Source: Pelagibacteraceae bacterium (lineage in GTDB: Bacteria; Pseudomonadota; Alphaproteobacteria; HIMB59; GCA-002718135). From it: DNA of 42,286 bases. The position numbers and the translations under genes are program-made. The stretch is taken from the NCBI GenBank assembly GCA_017639935.1, contig JAGFWP010000033.1:1-42286 (forward strand), in the 5' to 3' direction. Below the pieces are notes generated by a model. It did no database searches and had not been told where the DNA came from. It worked only from the letters and a program-made list of their open reading frames with translations. Below are positions 19,149 to 29,958 of the stretch, piece after piece. How positions within the stretch are numbered: position 1 is the stretch's first letter; every line of letters begins with the position of its first letter.

Positions 19149-21190
19149 TGCCTTTTATTACTATTGATAATCAAGAAATTGAATTTGAGGATGGGATGAC
19201 GGTTATGCAAGCATGTGAACTTGCAGGAGTAGAAATTCCAAGATTTTGTTATCATGATAGACTATCAATAGCTGGAAACTGCAGGATGTGTTTAGTTGAA
19301 ATGGATAAATCCCCAAAACCAATAGCTTCATGCGCTATGCCAGCTACAGAAGGTATGAAAATTAAAACCAACACTGATAGTATTAAAAGAGCGCGCAAAG
19401 GAATTATGGAATTTTTGCTAATAAATCATCCTCTAGACTGCCCAATTTGCGATCAAGGAGGGGAATGTGATTTGCAAGATCAAGCATTACACTATGGTTT
19501 AGACAGATCCCGTTATGAAGAAAATAAAAGAGCGGTAAAAAATAAGTATATGGGACCTCTAGTTGGCACTATTATGACTCGGTGCATTCATTGTACTAGA
19601 TGTGTAAGATTTTCAACTGAAATTGCTGGCGTTGATGATTTAGGATTGTTAGGAAGAGGAGAAAACGCAGAGATTACAACATATCTCGAGAAAGCTATTG
19701 AATCAGAACTGTCAGGAAATGTCATTGATCTTTGCCCTGTCGGAGCTTTAACTAACAAACCCTATGCATTTAAGGCAAGGCCATGGGAATTAAACAAAAC
19801 TGAATCGGTCGATATATTCGATGCTATGGGATCTAGTATTCGCATTGATACTTTGGGTAAAAAAACCTTAAGAGTTCTGCCAAGATTAAATGAAGAAATC
19901 AATGAAGAGTGGATTAGTGATAAATCGCGATTCGCAATAGACGGTTTATCAAAGGAGAGAATAGACATTCCATACATAAAAAGGAATGGAAAATTAATTT
20001 CAACTGAATGGGATGAAGTTCTTAATAGGATTACGCAGGAAATTTCGAAACACGGTAAAGAGAACACATTAGCATTGAGTGGTAAATTTACTGACATAGA
20101 AACTCTTTTTGCTACCAAATATTTTGTCCAATCATTAGGTTCAAATTTCTTTGATTGCAGATATGACAATGCTCAATTTATTGAGAATCAAAGATCTAGC
20201 TATCTATTTAATTCTTCTATTCAAGAAATAGATAATGCAGAAGTGATATTACTAGTAGGCACTAATCCAAGATGGGAAGCAAGCGTGTTAAATGCTAGAA
20301 TTCGGAAATCTTATATAAATAATGATTGCAAAATAGGTCTGATTGGAAAAAAAATAGATTTAACTTATGAATACTCCCATCTGTCAGACAATATTGAACA
20401 TCTTAATGATCTGTTAAATGACAGATCCCCTTTTTCTGAATTGCTGAAAAATTCAAAAAAATCTTTAATGATAATTGGCAATTCTGCAATTAACTTTCGT
20501 GATGGCAAGGAAGTATTAAATGTATGTTCTGAAATTGCAAAAAAATATAATATTTCAACTAACAACTTCAATGGTTTTAATGTTTTGCAGCAAGATATTT
20601 CAAAAGCAGGGGCAATTGATATAGGATTTTACAATAATGATTTTGCACAAAACTTCGATCAAAAAATTAAAGACCACATTAGTAAATTCAATCCTGTTGT
20701 CTTTCTTTTGTCCTGTGATGAGATAAATCATTCAATTTTAGAAGGCGCCTTTATTGTGTATTTAGGACATCATGGTGATGTCTTGGCTCAATTAGCAAAC
20801 GTTGTTTTACCGACACCTGCCTATACTGAAAAATCATCCACATATGTGAATATGGAAGGTCGCGTTCTTCAAACTACAAGATGCTACCATCCTTTAGGAG
20901 AATCAAAAGAGGAATGGAAAATTTTTAGATCTTTAAGCAATAATTTTTCGCAAAAACTTAGATTTAATAATTTATCTGAGCTTAGAAATGAAATATCAAA
21001 TCTTTTTCCAGTTTTCAAAGAAATTAATAATTTACCATCTTCTTCAAAGTTAGATTTTGGTTCTGCAACAAAAATTGAAAACAGAGTTTTAGAATATAAT
21101 ATTAAAAATTTTTATATGACAGATGTAATAAGTCGCGCCTCTATTACGATGGCTAATTGTTCTAGGGAAATATTAAATAAGGTTGCTTAA
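19148..21190 (+). CDS. nuoG: NADH dehydrogenase I subunit G
   Basis: 75-kDa subunit with the longest iron-sulfur relay of complex I. The 680-aa protein begins with a [2Fe-2S] ferredoxin domain ([15 protein letters not shown]), then [19 protein letters not shown] (His/Cys-ligated N5) and [12 protein letters not shown] with a later [10 protein letters not shown] (N4). The C-terminal half is a molybdopterin oxidoreductase-like domain without a clear cofactor role. The extra N7-type cysteine cluster of enteric NuoG is not evident. Confidence 0.96.
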   Translation: MPFITIDNQEIEFEDGMTVMQACELAGVEIPRFCYHDRLSIAGNCRMCLVEMDKSPKPIASCAMPATEGMKIKTNTDSIKRARKGIMEFLLINHPLDCPICDQGGECDLQDQALHYGLDRSRYEENKRAVKNKYMGPLVGTIMTRCIHCTRCVRFSTEIAGVDDLGLLGRGENAEITTYLEKAIESELSGNVIDLCPVGALTNKPYAFKARPWELNKTESVDIFDAMGSSIRIDTLGKKTLRVLPRLNEEINEEWISDKSRFAIDGLSKERIDIPYIKRNGKLISTEWDEVLNRITQEISKHGKENTLALSGKFTDIETLFATKYFVQSLGSNFFDCRYDNAQFIENQRSSYLFNSSIQEIDNAEVILLVGTNPRWEASVLNARIRKSYINNDCKIGLIGKKIDLTYEYSHLSDNIEHLNDLLNDRSPFSELLKNSKKSLMIIGNSAINFRDGKEVLNVCSEIAKKYNISTNNFNGFNVLQQDISKAGAIDIGFYNNDFAQNFDQKIKDHISKFNPVVFLLSCDEINHSILEGAFIVYLGHHGDVLAQLANVVLPTPAYTEKSSTYVNMEGRVLQTTRCYHPLGESKEEWKIFRSLSNNFSQKLRFNNLSELRNEISNLFPVFKEINNLPSSSKLDFGSATKIENRVLEYNIKNFYMTDVISRASITMANCSREILNKVA

Positions 21191-21194
21191 TTAT

Positions 21195-22214
21195 ATGGAT
21201 AATAGCCTTTCTCTGATCAATGACTTAATTATTCCAGGTTTAATAATAGTTGCACAAATTTTAGCTATTATAATTCCAGTGTTACTATCAGTTGCTTTTT
21301 TAGTTTATGCCGAAAGAAAAGTCTTAGCATTAATCCAATTGAGGAAAGGGCCAAATATTGTAGGACCATTTGGTTTATTTCAAAGCTTTGCCGATGCATT
21401 AAAATTACTTGCAAAGGAAAACATTATTCCTAACAGATCGAATAAGATAATTTTTTTAATTGCTCCGATGATTACGATGGTTTTAAGTCTCATTGGATGG
21501 GCTGTCATTCCTTTTGCACCAGGCTGGGTTATATCAGATATTAATGTTGGCATTATGTACTTGTTTGCAGTTTCGTCTCTTGGTGTTTACGGCATAATAA
21601 TGGCGGGTTGGGCAAGCAACTCGCAATACCCTTTTTTGGGCGCATTACGATCAGCGGCTCAAATGGTATCATACGAAGTTTCAATTGGTTTTGTAATCAT
21701 TACAGTTCTCTTATGTGTCGGTTCTTTAAACTTAACTAAGGTAGTTGAAGCACAAAGTACTGTTTGGTTTGCCATACCATTACTGCCAATGTTTATAATT
21801 TTTTTTATTTGTGCTTTAGCTGAGACAAATAGACTCCCTTTTGATCTTCCAGAAGATGAAGCTTCACTTGTAGCAGGTTTTTCTACTGAATATTCTTCAG
21901 CATCTTTTGTTTTGTTTTTTTTAGCTGAATACGCGAGTATGATTTTAATGAGCGCTATGACGGTAATACTTTTTTTGGGCGGATGGCTTCCCCCTTTTGA
22001 TATAGCTCCCTTTAACTATATCCCATCAGTCTTTTGGTTTATGCTAAAAATAACTTTTATTCTTTTCTTATTTCTTTGGGTGAGAGGAACATTCCCAAGG
22101 TACAGATATGATCAACTTATGAGACTTGGTTGGAAAGTTTTCCTACCTTTGTCTTTATTCTGGGTTGTGGTAACCGCAGGTTTTTTAGTTATGTTTGATT
22201 TACTTCCAACGTAG
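21195..22214 (+). CDS. nuoH: NADH dehydrogenase I subunit H
   Basis: Membrane subunit at the junction of the two arms; it helps form the quinone chamber. The protein has about eight membrane segments and the conserved [20 protein letters not shown] and [20 protein letters not shown] loops. I chose ATG 21195 ([10 protein letters not shown], 339 aa), just after the nuoG stop; an in-frame TTG at 21183 would add four residues and overlap nuoG. Confidence 0.96.
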   Translation: MDNSLSLINDLIIPGLIIVAQILAIIIPVLLSVAFLVYAERKVLALIQLRKGPNIVGPFGLFQSFADALKLLAKENIIPNRSNKIIFLIAPMITMVLSLIGWAVIPFAPGWVISDINVGIMYLFAVSSLGVYGIIMAGWASNSQYPFLGALRSAAQMVSYEVSIGFVIITVLLCVGSLNLTKVVEAQSTVWFAIPLLPMFIIFFICALAETNRLPFDLPEDEASLVAGFSTEYSSASFVLFFLAEYASMILMSAMTVILFLGGWLPPFDIAPFNYIPSVFWFMLKITFILFLFLWVRGTFPRYRYDQLMRLGWKVFLPLSLFWVVVTAGFLVMFDLLPT

Positions 22215-22216
22215 AC

Positions 22217-22705
22217 ATGCTTATGATAATTAAAACAATTAAATCTTTTGCTCTACTAGAATTATTTAGGGGGATGTTTTTAACCTTCAGATATATTTTT
22301 AAAGCTAAAGTTACAATTAACTATCCTCATGAAAAAGGTCCGTTAAGCCCTCGTTTTAGGGGAGAGCATGCGCTCAGAAGGTATCCAAACGGTGAAGAGA
22401 GATGCATAGCCTGCAAATTATGTGAGGCAATATGCCCAGCGCAAGCTATCACCATAGAAGCGGAGCCAAGAAAAGATGGTAGTCGCAGAACTGTTCGCTA
22501 TGACATAGATATGACTAAATGTATTTATTGTGGTTTGTGTCAGGAATCTTGTCCAGTCGATGCTATAGTTGAGGGCCCTAACTTTGAATTTTCGACAGAG
22601 ACTAGAGAAGAGCTTATGTATAATAAAGAAAAATTACTTTTAAATGGTGATAGATGGGAACATGAAATCGCCCAGAATTTACAATCGGATTCATCCTACA
22701 GGTAA
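22217..22705 (+). CDS. nuoI: NADH dehydrogenase I subunit I
   Basis: Ferredoxin-like subunit carrying clusters N6a and N6b, linking NuoG to NuoB. Two [4Fe-4S] motifs are clear: [12 protein letters not shown] and [12 protein letters not shown] in the 162-aa protein. The N-terminal amphipathic segment likely rests on the membrane. ATG 22223 is a possible alternative start two codons later. Confidence 0.97.
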   Translation: MLMIIKTIKSFALLELFRGMFLTFRYIFKAKVTINYPHEKGPLSPRFRGEHALRRYPNGEERCIACKLCEAICPAQAITIEAEPRKDGSRRTVRYDIDMTKCIYCGLCQESCPVDAIVEGPNFEFSTETREELMYNKEKLLLNGDRWEHEIAQNLQSDSSYR

Positions 22706-22706
22706 T

Positions 22707-23324
22707 ATGTTTCTATATTCTTTTTCTTTTTATTTATTTTCCACCATTGCCGTTCTTTCAGCTTTGATGGTTATTAGCGCAAAAAATTCTGTTCATTCAG
22801 TTTTGTTTCTCATTTTAAGTTTTGTTAACTCTTCAGCTCTGTTTGTTTTACTAGGAGCTGAATTTTTAGCAATGATACTTGTTGTCGTATATGTTGGGGC
22901 TGTCGCGGTTTTATTTTTATTTGTAGTTATGATGCTTGATATAAATTTTATTAAACTTAGAGAGGGTTTCCTGCAATATTTGCCTTTTGGTGTTTTACTG
23001 GGCGCAGTATTGCTTCTCGAGCTTTCTATGATATTTTTTTCCAATAGATTATCAAAAGTTACTTTAGTTGAATTTTCTACCAAACCTATATTTTCTGATT
23101 TTGAAAACACAAAAGATTTGGGCAATGTTTTATACACTGAGTATTTTTATCTATTTCAATTGTCAGGCTTGATTCTTCTGGTTGCTATGATCGGATCAAT
23201 AGTTTTGACCTTAAGGGATCGCAGTGGAGTAAAAAAACAAATAATTTATGATCAAGTTAATGTTGATACTGTTAATTACATAGAAAAGAAAAAAGTGAAA
23301 CTCAGAGAAGGTACTAATGTTTAG
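22707..23324 (+). CDS. nuoJ: NADH dehydrogenase I subunit J
   Basis: Hydrophobic membrane-arm subunit with about five membrane segments; it includes the conserved [20 protein letters not shown] and [19 protein letters not shown] helices, the latter with the pi-bulge region important for coupling. I chose ATG 22707, one base after the nuoI stop (205 aa). The frame is open further up to ATG 22644, but that would add an extra non-hydrophobic 21-residue piece inside nuoI. Confidence 0.95.
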   Translation: MFLYSFSFYLFSTIAVLSALMVISAKNSVHSVLFLILSFVNSSALFVLLGAEFLAMILVVVYVGAVAVLFLFVVMMLDINFIKLREGFLQYLPFGVLLGAVLLLELSMIFFSNRLSKVTLVEFSTKPIFSDFENTKDLGNVLYTEYFYLFQLSGLILLVAMIGSIVLTLRDRSGVKKQIIYDQVNVDTVNYIEKKKVKLREGTNV

Positions 23325-23628
23325 CATTTCTCTTCAGCATTTTCTTTTTCTTGGAGCTATTTTGTTTACGATTGGTATCCTTGGTATTTTTTTAAATAAA
23401 AAAAATGTGATAATTATATTAATGTCGATTGAAATAATTCTTCTAGCCGTAAATATAAACTTTATTGCATTTTCAAGTTTTTCAGGAGATCTATCCGGAC
23501 AAATTTTTGCAATGCTAACCTTAACAGTGGCCGCAGCTGAGGCAGCCATTGGTTTAGCAATACTGGTCGTATTTTTTAGAAATCTGGGATCAATCTCGGT
23601 TGAGAAAATAAGTAACTTAAAAGGATAA
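23317..23628 (+). CDS. nuoK: NADH dehydrogenase I subunit K
   Basis: Small three-helix membrane subunit in the proton path. The 103-aa protein keeps the two buried glutamates at Glu39 ([12 protein letters not shown]) and Glu75 ([12 protein letters not shown]). It overlaps the end of nuoJ by 8 bp. Confidence 0.97.
   Translation: MFSISLQHFLFLGAILFTIGILGIFLNKKNVIIILMSIEIILLAVNINFIAFSSFSGDLSGQIFAMLTLTVAAAEAAIGLAILVVFFRNLGSISVEKISNLKG
23619..23625 (+). promoter_or_regulatory. Ribosome binding site deciding the nuoL TTG start
   Basis: AAAAGGA is 6 nt before TTG 23632, supporting this rare start codon for nuoL. Confidence 0.65.
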
Positions 23629-23631
23629 TAG

Positions 23632-25536
23632 TTGATTACATTTGTTGTTTTTTTACCATTAGTTGGATTTATTTATTGCGCATTTCTAGGAAAATTATTT
23701 GGAGATAGAAATTCACAATTAGTAACGAACATACTTCTATTTGTTTCAGCAATATTATCATGGATAATTTTTTTACGATACTTGGGACCTACTGAAACAT
23801 CAACCCTTCAAATTCTTAATTGGATGATGTCAGGAACATTCTCCGCTGATTGGAGTTTAAGAGTTGATGCATTAACAGCAACAATGTTAATTGTTGTTAC
23901 AACTGTATCTGCTTGCGTTCATCTTTATTCAATCGGCTATATGAATAAAGATAAATCTATTTCCCGTTTTATGGGATACTTGAGTTTATTTACTTTTTTT
24001 ATGTTAATGCTTGTCACTAGCGACAACTTATTACAAATGTTTTTTGGTTGGGAGGGAGTGGGCCTTACATCCTATCTCTTAATTGGATTTTGGCATCACA
24101 AAGAATCTGCCAATAAAGCTGCGATTAAAGCATTTATAGTAAACAGAGTTGGTGATTTCGGTTTCATACTTGGTATCGCAGGTATTTTTTTTATTTTTGG
24201 GTCAGTTCAATTTGATATAATATTTGATACAGCATCAAATTACAAAGACCATACTTTTAGTTTTTTGAGTTTCAATTTATCGACGATTAATACTTTGTGT
24301 TTCTTATTATTCTTAGGGGCAATGGGCAAGTCAGCGCAATTAGGCCTTCATACATGGTTGCCAGATGCTATGGAAGGGCCAACACCCGTGTCTGCCCTTA
24401 TTCATGCGGCCACTATGGTAACAGCTGGGGTTTTTATGGTTGCCAGAATGAGTCCTTTATTTGAGTATGCTCAGTTTACTAATTTATTCATTACTTTTAT
24501 TGGAGCAACGACAGCAATAATTACGGCAAGTATTGCGCTAACACAAAATGACATAAAAAAAGTTATAGCTTATTCAACTTGTAGCCAATTAGGGTATATG
24601 TTTTTTGCAGCTGGCCTTGGCGCATACAACGCATCAATTTTTCATCTTACCACCCATGGTTTTTTTAAAGCGCTACTTTTCTTATCTGCTGGTTCAGTGA
24701 TTCATGCAATGCATCATGAGCAAGATATGAGAAAGATGGGAGGATTATTTTCTAAAATACCTTTTACGGGCACAATGATGTGGATAGGCTCATTAGCTAT
24801 TATTGGTTTCCCTTATTTCTCAGGGTACTATTCAAAAGAAAGTATTTTAGAAAATGCCTATTTTGCTTCATCCAACATGGGGCTCTATGCTTATACGGTT
24901 GGAATAATCACAGCTCTCTTAACAGCTTTTTATTCTTGGAGATTGCTGTTTATGACATTTCACGGAACAACACGCGCTTCTAATGATACTTTTCATAAAG
25001 CGCATGAATCGCCAAAAGTTATGACCGTGCCCCTAGTTTTCTTATCAGTAGGATCAATATTCTCAGGTATTTTTTTATCAGACTATTTCATCGGCTCGAA
25101 AGAAAATGATTTTTGGTTTGTTTCACTTATTCTTTCCCATAATGACCATCATCTGCCTTTCTTGCAAACATTGATAATAAAATTATCTGTTGCCTTAGGG
25201 GTTTTATCCGCAGCTTTAGTTTATTTCTATCGCAAAGAGTTGGCTAATTCTTTGGCTCAAAATCTAAGCCCACTTCACTCATTGTCTTTTAATAAATGGT
25301 ATGTCGACGAATTGTATAATAATATTTTTACGAAATCATTCTTTTATTTATCTTCACTTTTCTGGAAAAGAGGGGATGTACGACTCATTGATGAATATGG
25401 ACCAAATGGTGTTTCTCGATTAATCAATATTTCTTCAAAGTTTCTTAGCCTTGTTCAGTCTGGCTATCTTTATCATTACGCCTTTGTGATGTTGGGCGGA
25501 TTAGTAATAATTCTTACTTGGTTTTTTTATTATTGA
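23632..25536 (+). CDS. nuoL: NADH dehydrogenase I subunit L
   Basis: Distal antiporter-like proton-pumping subunit with a long lateral helix at its C-terminus. The 634-aa length is typical. Conserved parts include FFGWEGVGLTSYLLIGFW, NKAAIKAFIVNRVGDFGF, HTWLPDAMEGPTPVSALIHA and ALTQNDIKKVIAYSTCSQLG. The start is TTG 23632, three nt after the nuoK stop, with a Shine-Dalgarno site. Confidence 0.97.
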   Translation: MITFVVFLPLVGFIYCAFLGKLFGDRNSQLVTNILLFVSAILSWIIFLRYLGPTETSTLQILNWMMSGTFSADWSLRVDALTATMLIVVTTVSACVHLYSIGYMNKDKSISRFMGYLSLFTFFMLMLVTSDNLLQMFFGWEGVGLTSYLLIGFWHHKESANKAAIKAFIVNRVGDFGFILGIAGIFFIFGSVQFDIIFDTASNYKDHTFSFLSFNLSTINTLCFLLFLGAMGKSAQLGLHTWLPDAMEGPTPVSALIHAATMVTAGVFMVARMSPLFEYAQFTNLFITFIGATTAIITASIALTQNDIKKVIAYSTCSQLGYMFFAAGLGAYNASIFHLTTHGFFKALLFLSAGSVIHAMHHEQDMRKMGGLFSKIPFTGTMMWIGSLAIIGFPYFSGYYSKESILENAYFASSNMGLYAYTVGIITALLTAFYSWRLLFMTFHGTTRASNDTFHKAHESPKVMTVPLVFLSVGSIFSGIFLSDYFIGSKENDFWFVSLILSHNDHHLPFLQTLIIKLSVALGVLSAALVYFYRKELANSLAQNLSPLHSLSFNKWYVDELYNNIFTKSFFYLSSLFWKRGDVRLIDEYGPNGVSRLINISSKFLSLVQSGYLYHYAFVMLGGLVIILTWFFYY

Positions 25537-25537
25537 T

Positions 25538-27022
25538 ATGTTTGATTGGCCAATAGTAAGCGTTACAATTTTTTTACCTCTTTTAGGATCATTAATTATT
25601 TTATTTATAAAAGATGAAGAAACATCATCTAGCAATGTTAAGTGGGCAGCTCTTTTCACATCATCGGGAACTTTTATACTTAGTTGCTTAATCTGGTTTC
25701 TTTTTGACCCCTCTATTGGAACATATCAATTAAGTGAAAAACATAAATGGTTTGATGATTTTAATTTTAATTATCATGTGGGCGTAGATGGAATATCTTT
25801 GTTTATGATTTTACTCAGCACATTTTTAACACCATTTTGTATTTTAGCTAGTTGGAGAAGCATAACAAAAAAAATTAAAGAATATATGATTGCTTTTTTA
25901 CTTCTTGAAACTTTCTTGGTTGGAATGTTTTCATCAATAGATATGTTGTTATTTTACGTTTTCTTTGAAGCGGTTCTAATACCTATGTTCCTTATAATTG
26001 GTATTTGGGGTGGTGAACGACGCATATACGCTTCATTTAAGTTCTTTCTTTACACATTGCTGGGCTCAGTTTTAATGCTGATTGCTATAATTGTTATGTA
26101 TCAGATCACGGGTTCGATGAACGTAGCTGAATTACAAGGCAATTTTTTTCCTAAAAATGTTCAAATTTATCTATGGCTAGCTTTTTTTGCTTCTTTTGCT
26201 GTTAAAATACCAATGTGGCCATTTCACACTTGGTTACCAGATGCCCATGTTGAAGCACCTACCGCAGGATCTGTTATTTTAGCAGGTGTTCTTTTAAAAA
26301 TGGGCGCGTATGGATTTATAAGATTTTCAATTGGTATGTTTCCAGAAGCTTCAGAATTTTTTTTACCTCTAATATTTAGTTTGAGTGTTATAGCTATTAT
26401 TTACACCTCTCTAGTAGCTTTTGCACAAACTGATATGAAAAAATTAATTGCCTATTCTTCAGTAGCACATATGGGCATTGTTACCATTGGAATATTTGTT
26501 CTCAATCAACAGGGTATGGAGGGGGCAATGATGCAAATAATCAGTCATGGCATTGTATCGGCAGCATTGTTTCTGTGCGTAGGTATAATTTATGACAGAA
26601 TGCATACAAGAAAGATTAATTTTTATGGAGGTTTAGTTAATCGTATGCCGAAATATGCTGTTGTTTTTATGATTTTTATGCTTGCTTCTATCGGATTACC
26701 AGGAACAAGTGGTTTTATAGGTGAGTTTTTAACTATCTTAGGAGCTTTTAAACACAATACATTTTTAGCATTTTTTGCGACTACAGGAATTATTTTATCT
26801 GCTGCGTATATGCTGTATCTTTATAAAAGAGTTATCTTTGGATTACAAACAAACGAAAAATTAAATGATATTCTAGATCTTGATTTAAGAGAAATGATTA
26901 TAATGATACCCCTTATCATTGTTGTCATTATTATTGGTATTTTCCCTAATATTTTTTTAGAACCAATGCGCTTACCTATTGAAACCATTATTAACAATTA
27001 TGAGATTGTAAATGGAAAATAA
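25538..27022 (+). CDS. nuoM: NADH dehydrogenase I subunit M
   Basis: Antiporter-like proton-pumping membrane subunit. The 494-aa protein has about 14 membrane segments, the conserved YVFFEAVLIPMFLIIGIWGG (with the key glutamate), MWPFHTWLPDAHVEAPTAGS and TDMKKLIAYSSVAHMG. It starts one base after the nuoL stop and overlaps nuoN by 11 bp. Confidence 0.97.
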   Translation: MFDWPIVSVTIFLPLLGSLIILFIKDEETSSSNVKWAALFTSSGTFILSCLIWFLFDPSIGTYQLSEKHKWFDDFNFNYHVGVDGISLFMILLSTFLTPFCILASWRSITKKIKEYMIAFLLLETFLVGMFSSIDMLLFYVFFEAVLIPMFLIIGIWGGERRIYASFKFFLYTLLGSVLMLIAIIVMYQITGSMNVAELQGNFFPKNVQIYLWLAFFASFAVKIPMWPFHTWLPDAHVEAPTAGSVILAGVLLKMGAYGFIRFSIGMFPEASEFFLPLIFSLSVIAIIYTSLVAFAQTDMKKLIAYSSVAHMGIVTIGIFVLNQQGMEGAMMQIISHGIVSAALFLCVGIIYDRMHTRKINFYGGLVNRMPKYAVVFMIFMLASIGLPGTSGFIGEFLTILGAFKHNTFLAFFATTGIILSAAYMLYLYKRVIFGLQTNEKLNDILDLDLREMIIMIPLIIVVIIIGIFPNIFLEPMRLPIETIINNYEIVNGK

Positions 27023-28460
27023 TATTTTAGATTTACTTTTATTTCCAGAGTTTATTCTTTCAGTTGGCGCGATAGCAATATTATTAATTGGATTATTTAC
27101 AACAAAAAAAACTTTTTCATCTACCTCAAATTTATCTGTTATTCTTTTAATCGTTGTTGGTATTATTATTTATATCAATAAGAATATATCTTTTGCTTAT
27201 TTTAATACTTTTTTTAAAGAGTCATCATTTATTTTATTTTTCCAAATTCTGGTAGTTATTGGGAGCATAGCAAGCATTATTATTTCTTCTAATTATTATA
27301 AAGATATAAAATTATTGAGGTTTGAAATTCCAGTTTTAATTCTTTTCTCAACTTTAGGAATGTTAGTTCTTATTGGGTCAAACAATTTAATGTCGATGTA
27401 TCTTGGAATTGAATTACAAAGTTTGGCTTTATATGTTCTTGCAGCTATTAGACGTGACTCATTGCAATCAGCAGAATCGGGAATAAAATTTTTTGTTTTG
27501 GGAGCGTTGTCATCAGGAATTTTATTATATGGTTGTTCATTAATTTATGGTTTTACTGGTAGCACAAACTTTAATGATATTTTCACTTCAATAAGCTCTC
27601 TGGATAATCTGAATTTAGGTATTATTTTTGGATTAGTTTTTATTTTAGTTGGTTTGGCATTCAAAGTATCAGCAGTACCTTTTCATATGTGGACTCCGGA
27701 TGTTTATGAAGGTGCGCCAACCGCAGTCACTGCTTTCTTTGCTATTGTTCCCAAAGTATCTGCTGTGGCCTTAATTTATCGTTTTTGTTTAGAGCCTTTT
27801 GGAGATTTTTATAAAGAATGGAGTCAAATAATTATTTTTTTATCAATTGGTTCGATGTTTCTGGGATCGATTGCAGCTATTGCGCAAACAAGTATCAAAA
27901 GACTGCTGGCTTATAGCTCTATTGGTCATATTGGTTATATATTAATAGGCCTAGCATCAACTAATGCTGCAGGCATTAAAGGTGCCGTAATATATGTGTT
28001 AATTTATGTATTAATGAACATAGCTATCTTTACCATCATCCTGTCTCTTAAAATCAAAGATAACTATGTTGAAAAAATAAATGATTTATCTGGGCTTAGT
28101 AAAGATAAACCAGTTTTCAGCATATGCATTGCTATAACTATGCTTTCAATGGCAGGCATTCCACCTTTTGCAGGTTTTTTTGGTAAATTTTATATTTTTA
28201 TAGCAGCCTTAGAGGCTGAATTATTTTATTTGGCAATTCTGGGTGTTCTTTTTAGCGTGGTTTCTGCATTTTATTACCTTAGAATAATAAAGATAATGTA
28301 TTTTGATGATTTAAAAATACCAAATTATCAAACTAATATTTCTTCAAAGGCGTCATTAATATTATTTTTCTCAATATTAACAATTACGATGTTTATATTT
28401 TATCCTTCATTAATTATTAATATAGGTTCCGATATTAGTATTGAATTTTTTAATAATTGA
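27012..28460 (+). CDS. nuoN: NADH dehydrogenase I subunit N
   Basis: Third antiporter-like proton-pumping subunit. The 482-aa protein has about 14 membrane segments with YLGIELQSLALYVLAA, FKVSAVPFHMWTPDVYEGAP and SIKRLLAYSSIGHIGY. It ends the nuo genes; the stop shares a base with the birA start, so the transcript very likely continues. Confidence 0.97.
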   Translation: MENNILDLLLFPEFILSVGAIAILLIGLFTTKKTFSSTSNLSVILLIVVGIIIYINKNISFAYFNTFFKESSFILFFQILVVIGSIASIIISSNYYKDIKLLRFEIPVLILFSTLGMLVLIGSNNLMSMYLGIELQSLALYVLAAIRRDSLQSAESGIKFFVLGALSSGILLYGCSLIYGFTGSTNFNDIFTSISSLDNLNLGIIFGLVFILVGLAFKVSAVPFHMWTPDVYEGAPTAVTAFFAIVPKVSAVALIYRFCLEPFGDFYKEWSQIIIFLSIGSMFLGSIAAIAQTSIKRLLAYSSIGHIGYILIGLASTNAAGIKGAVIYVLIYVLMNIAIFTIILSLKIKDNYVEKINDLSGLSKDKPVFSICIAITMLSMAGIPPFAGFFGKFYIFIAALEAELFYLAILGVLFSVVSAFYYLRIIKIMYFDDLKIPNYQTNISSKASLILFFSILTITMFIFYPSLIINIGSDISIEFFNN

Positions 28461-29206
28461 TGAACCATAGTAAAATTGAAGACATCTTACAAAACAATAG
28501 TTGTAATTATATTCATCTTAATTCAACGATATCAACAATGGATGATGCTAAAGAATATTTAGAGAAATTTCATTCAAATGTAGTTATTTTAGCTGAGGAA
28601 CAAAAAAATGGAAAAGGTAGAAGAGGAAATATATGGATTAGTCCTCCAGGCAATATATACTGCTCAATAGCACTTAATAATACTATTCCGATTAATGAAT
28701 ATTATTTGTTTAGTATGCTAACAGCGGTATCTGTTAAGTCAACATTAGAAAATTTCGGAGCAAATGAAATTAAATTTAAATGGCCAAATGATTTTTTTTT
28801 TAAAAATCATAAATTTGGCGGTATGATTTTAGAAACGCATAACTCTAAAAAAAACGATAAATATGTCATTATAGGAATAGGAATTAATTTTGCTTCATCT
28901 CCGACAATTGAGGATCACAAAACCACTTTTATAAAGAAATTTGTTAAAATGAATACTAAGCTAATTTTTCTTTATAAATTTTTTAATAATTTTTTCTTTT
29001 ATTGGCGTAACCACAATGAACGAAAGAAAGAGATTTCTTCTAAATTTTATAACTCATTGATGTTTTTAAATGAGAAGATTGAAATTAATACTGGTAATAA
29101 TCGCAGTATTCAAGGGATTTTTAAAGGAATTAAATATGATGGTTCATTAATTTTAGATAAAGATAATGAATTGGTTTCTATTTATTCAGGAAACATTAAA
29201 ATATGA
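28460..29206 (+). CDS. birA: Biotin--protein ligase
   Basis: Attaches biotin to carboxylase carrier subunits through biotinyl-AMP. The 248-aa protein is the catalytic type without an N-terminal DNA-binding domain, so it is not a repressor. Motifs: NGKGRRGNIWISPPGNIY (biotinyl-AMP loop), KFKWPNDFFF, KFGGMILE and IIGIGINF. The start is ATG 28460, sharing a base with the nuoN TGA stop; a TTG one codon earlier is possible. Its place behind nuoN and before coaX is a known alphaproteobacterial arrangement. Confidence 0.94.
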   Translation: MNHSKIEDILQNNSCNYIHLNSTISTMDDAKEYLEKFHSNVVILAEEQKNGKGRRGNIWISPPGNIYCSIALNNTIPINEYYLFSMLTAVSVKSTLENFGANEIKFKWPNDFFFKNHKFGGMILETHNSKKNDKYVIIGIGINFASSPTIEDHKTTFIKKFVKMNTKLIFLYKFFNNFFFYWRNHNERKKEISSKFYNSLMFLNEKIEINTGNNRSIQGIFKGIKYDGSLILDKDNELVSIYSGNIKI

Positions 29207-29958
29207 TTGTTATAGACATAGGAAATACCAATATTGTTATAGGTATATATGTAAAATCAAAATTAAGTCACGTTTATCGTTTTGAAACAAAATCAAAAAA
29301 ATTTCTTAACAGAATTAAAAAAACAATCAATAAAAACAAAATTGACAAACATAAAATTGATTATAATTTATGCGTTGTCTCATCCGTTGTACCTAAAGTC
29401 AGCAAAACTATTGTTAATTTTTTTAAAAAAATTGGTCTGCAGGTTTATGTTATCAATTATTCAAATATTCCGACTAATGTAAAATTTAAAATTAATAATC
29501 CAAAAGAACTAGGCAATGATCGCATTGCAAATACTATAGCGGCAATTGCAAAATATGGCAAAGACTGCTTAATTTTGGATTTTGGCACAGCAACAACTTT
29601 CGATATAATAAAAAATTACACCTATCAAGGTGGTATTATAGCTCCCGGCGTTACTATTTCACACGACACTCTTGTAAAAAACGCATCACAATTAAATAAA
29701 GTTTCAATTTCTAAAACAAAAAAAATAGTTGGCAAAAATACTATTCAAGCAATGAAAAGTGGATTTTACTGGGGATACACAAGTTTGATAAATGGAATCA
29801 TAGAAAAAACAATAAATGAAAAAAAATATTTACCTACCATAATCTTAACAGGAGGCTTAGCGATTACTTTTAAAGAGCAGATTGAAATGAAATGTTATTA
29901 TGAGCCTCATTTGACTTTACAAGGTTTGTATCTTATTGGCTTAAAAAAAAATGCATAA
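29203..29958 (+). CDS. coaX: Type III pantothenate kinase
   Basis: Phosphorylates pantothenate, the first step of coenzyme A synthesis. The 251-aa protein has the ASKHA-fold motifs of CoaX: IDIGNTNIVIG at the start, NNPKELGNDRIANTIAA, ILDFGTATTFDII and the C-terminal ILTGGLA. It overlaps birA (ATGA) and rnj (8 bp). Confidence 0.96.
   Translation: MIVIDIGNTNIVIGIYVKSKLSHVYRFETKSKKFLNRIKKTINKNKIDKHKIDYNLCVVSSVVPKVSKTIVNFFKKIGLQVYVINYSNIPTNVKFKINNPKELGNDRIANTIAAIAKYGKDCLILDFGTATTFDIIKNYTYQGGIIAPGVTISHDTLVKNASQLNKVSISKTKKIVGKNTIQAMKSGFYWGYTSLINGIIEKTINEKKYLPTIILTGGLAITFKEQIEMKCYYEPHLTLQGLYLIGLKKNA

Noticed and set aside
22644-22706. Longer nuoJ start
   Set aside because: It lies inside nuoI in another frame; ATG 22707 gives the normal NuoJ N-terminus.
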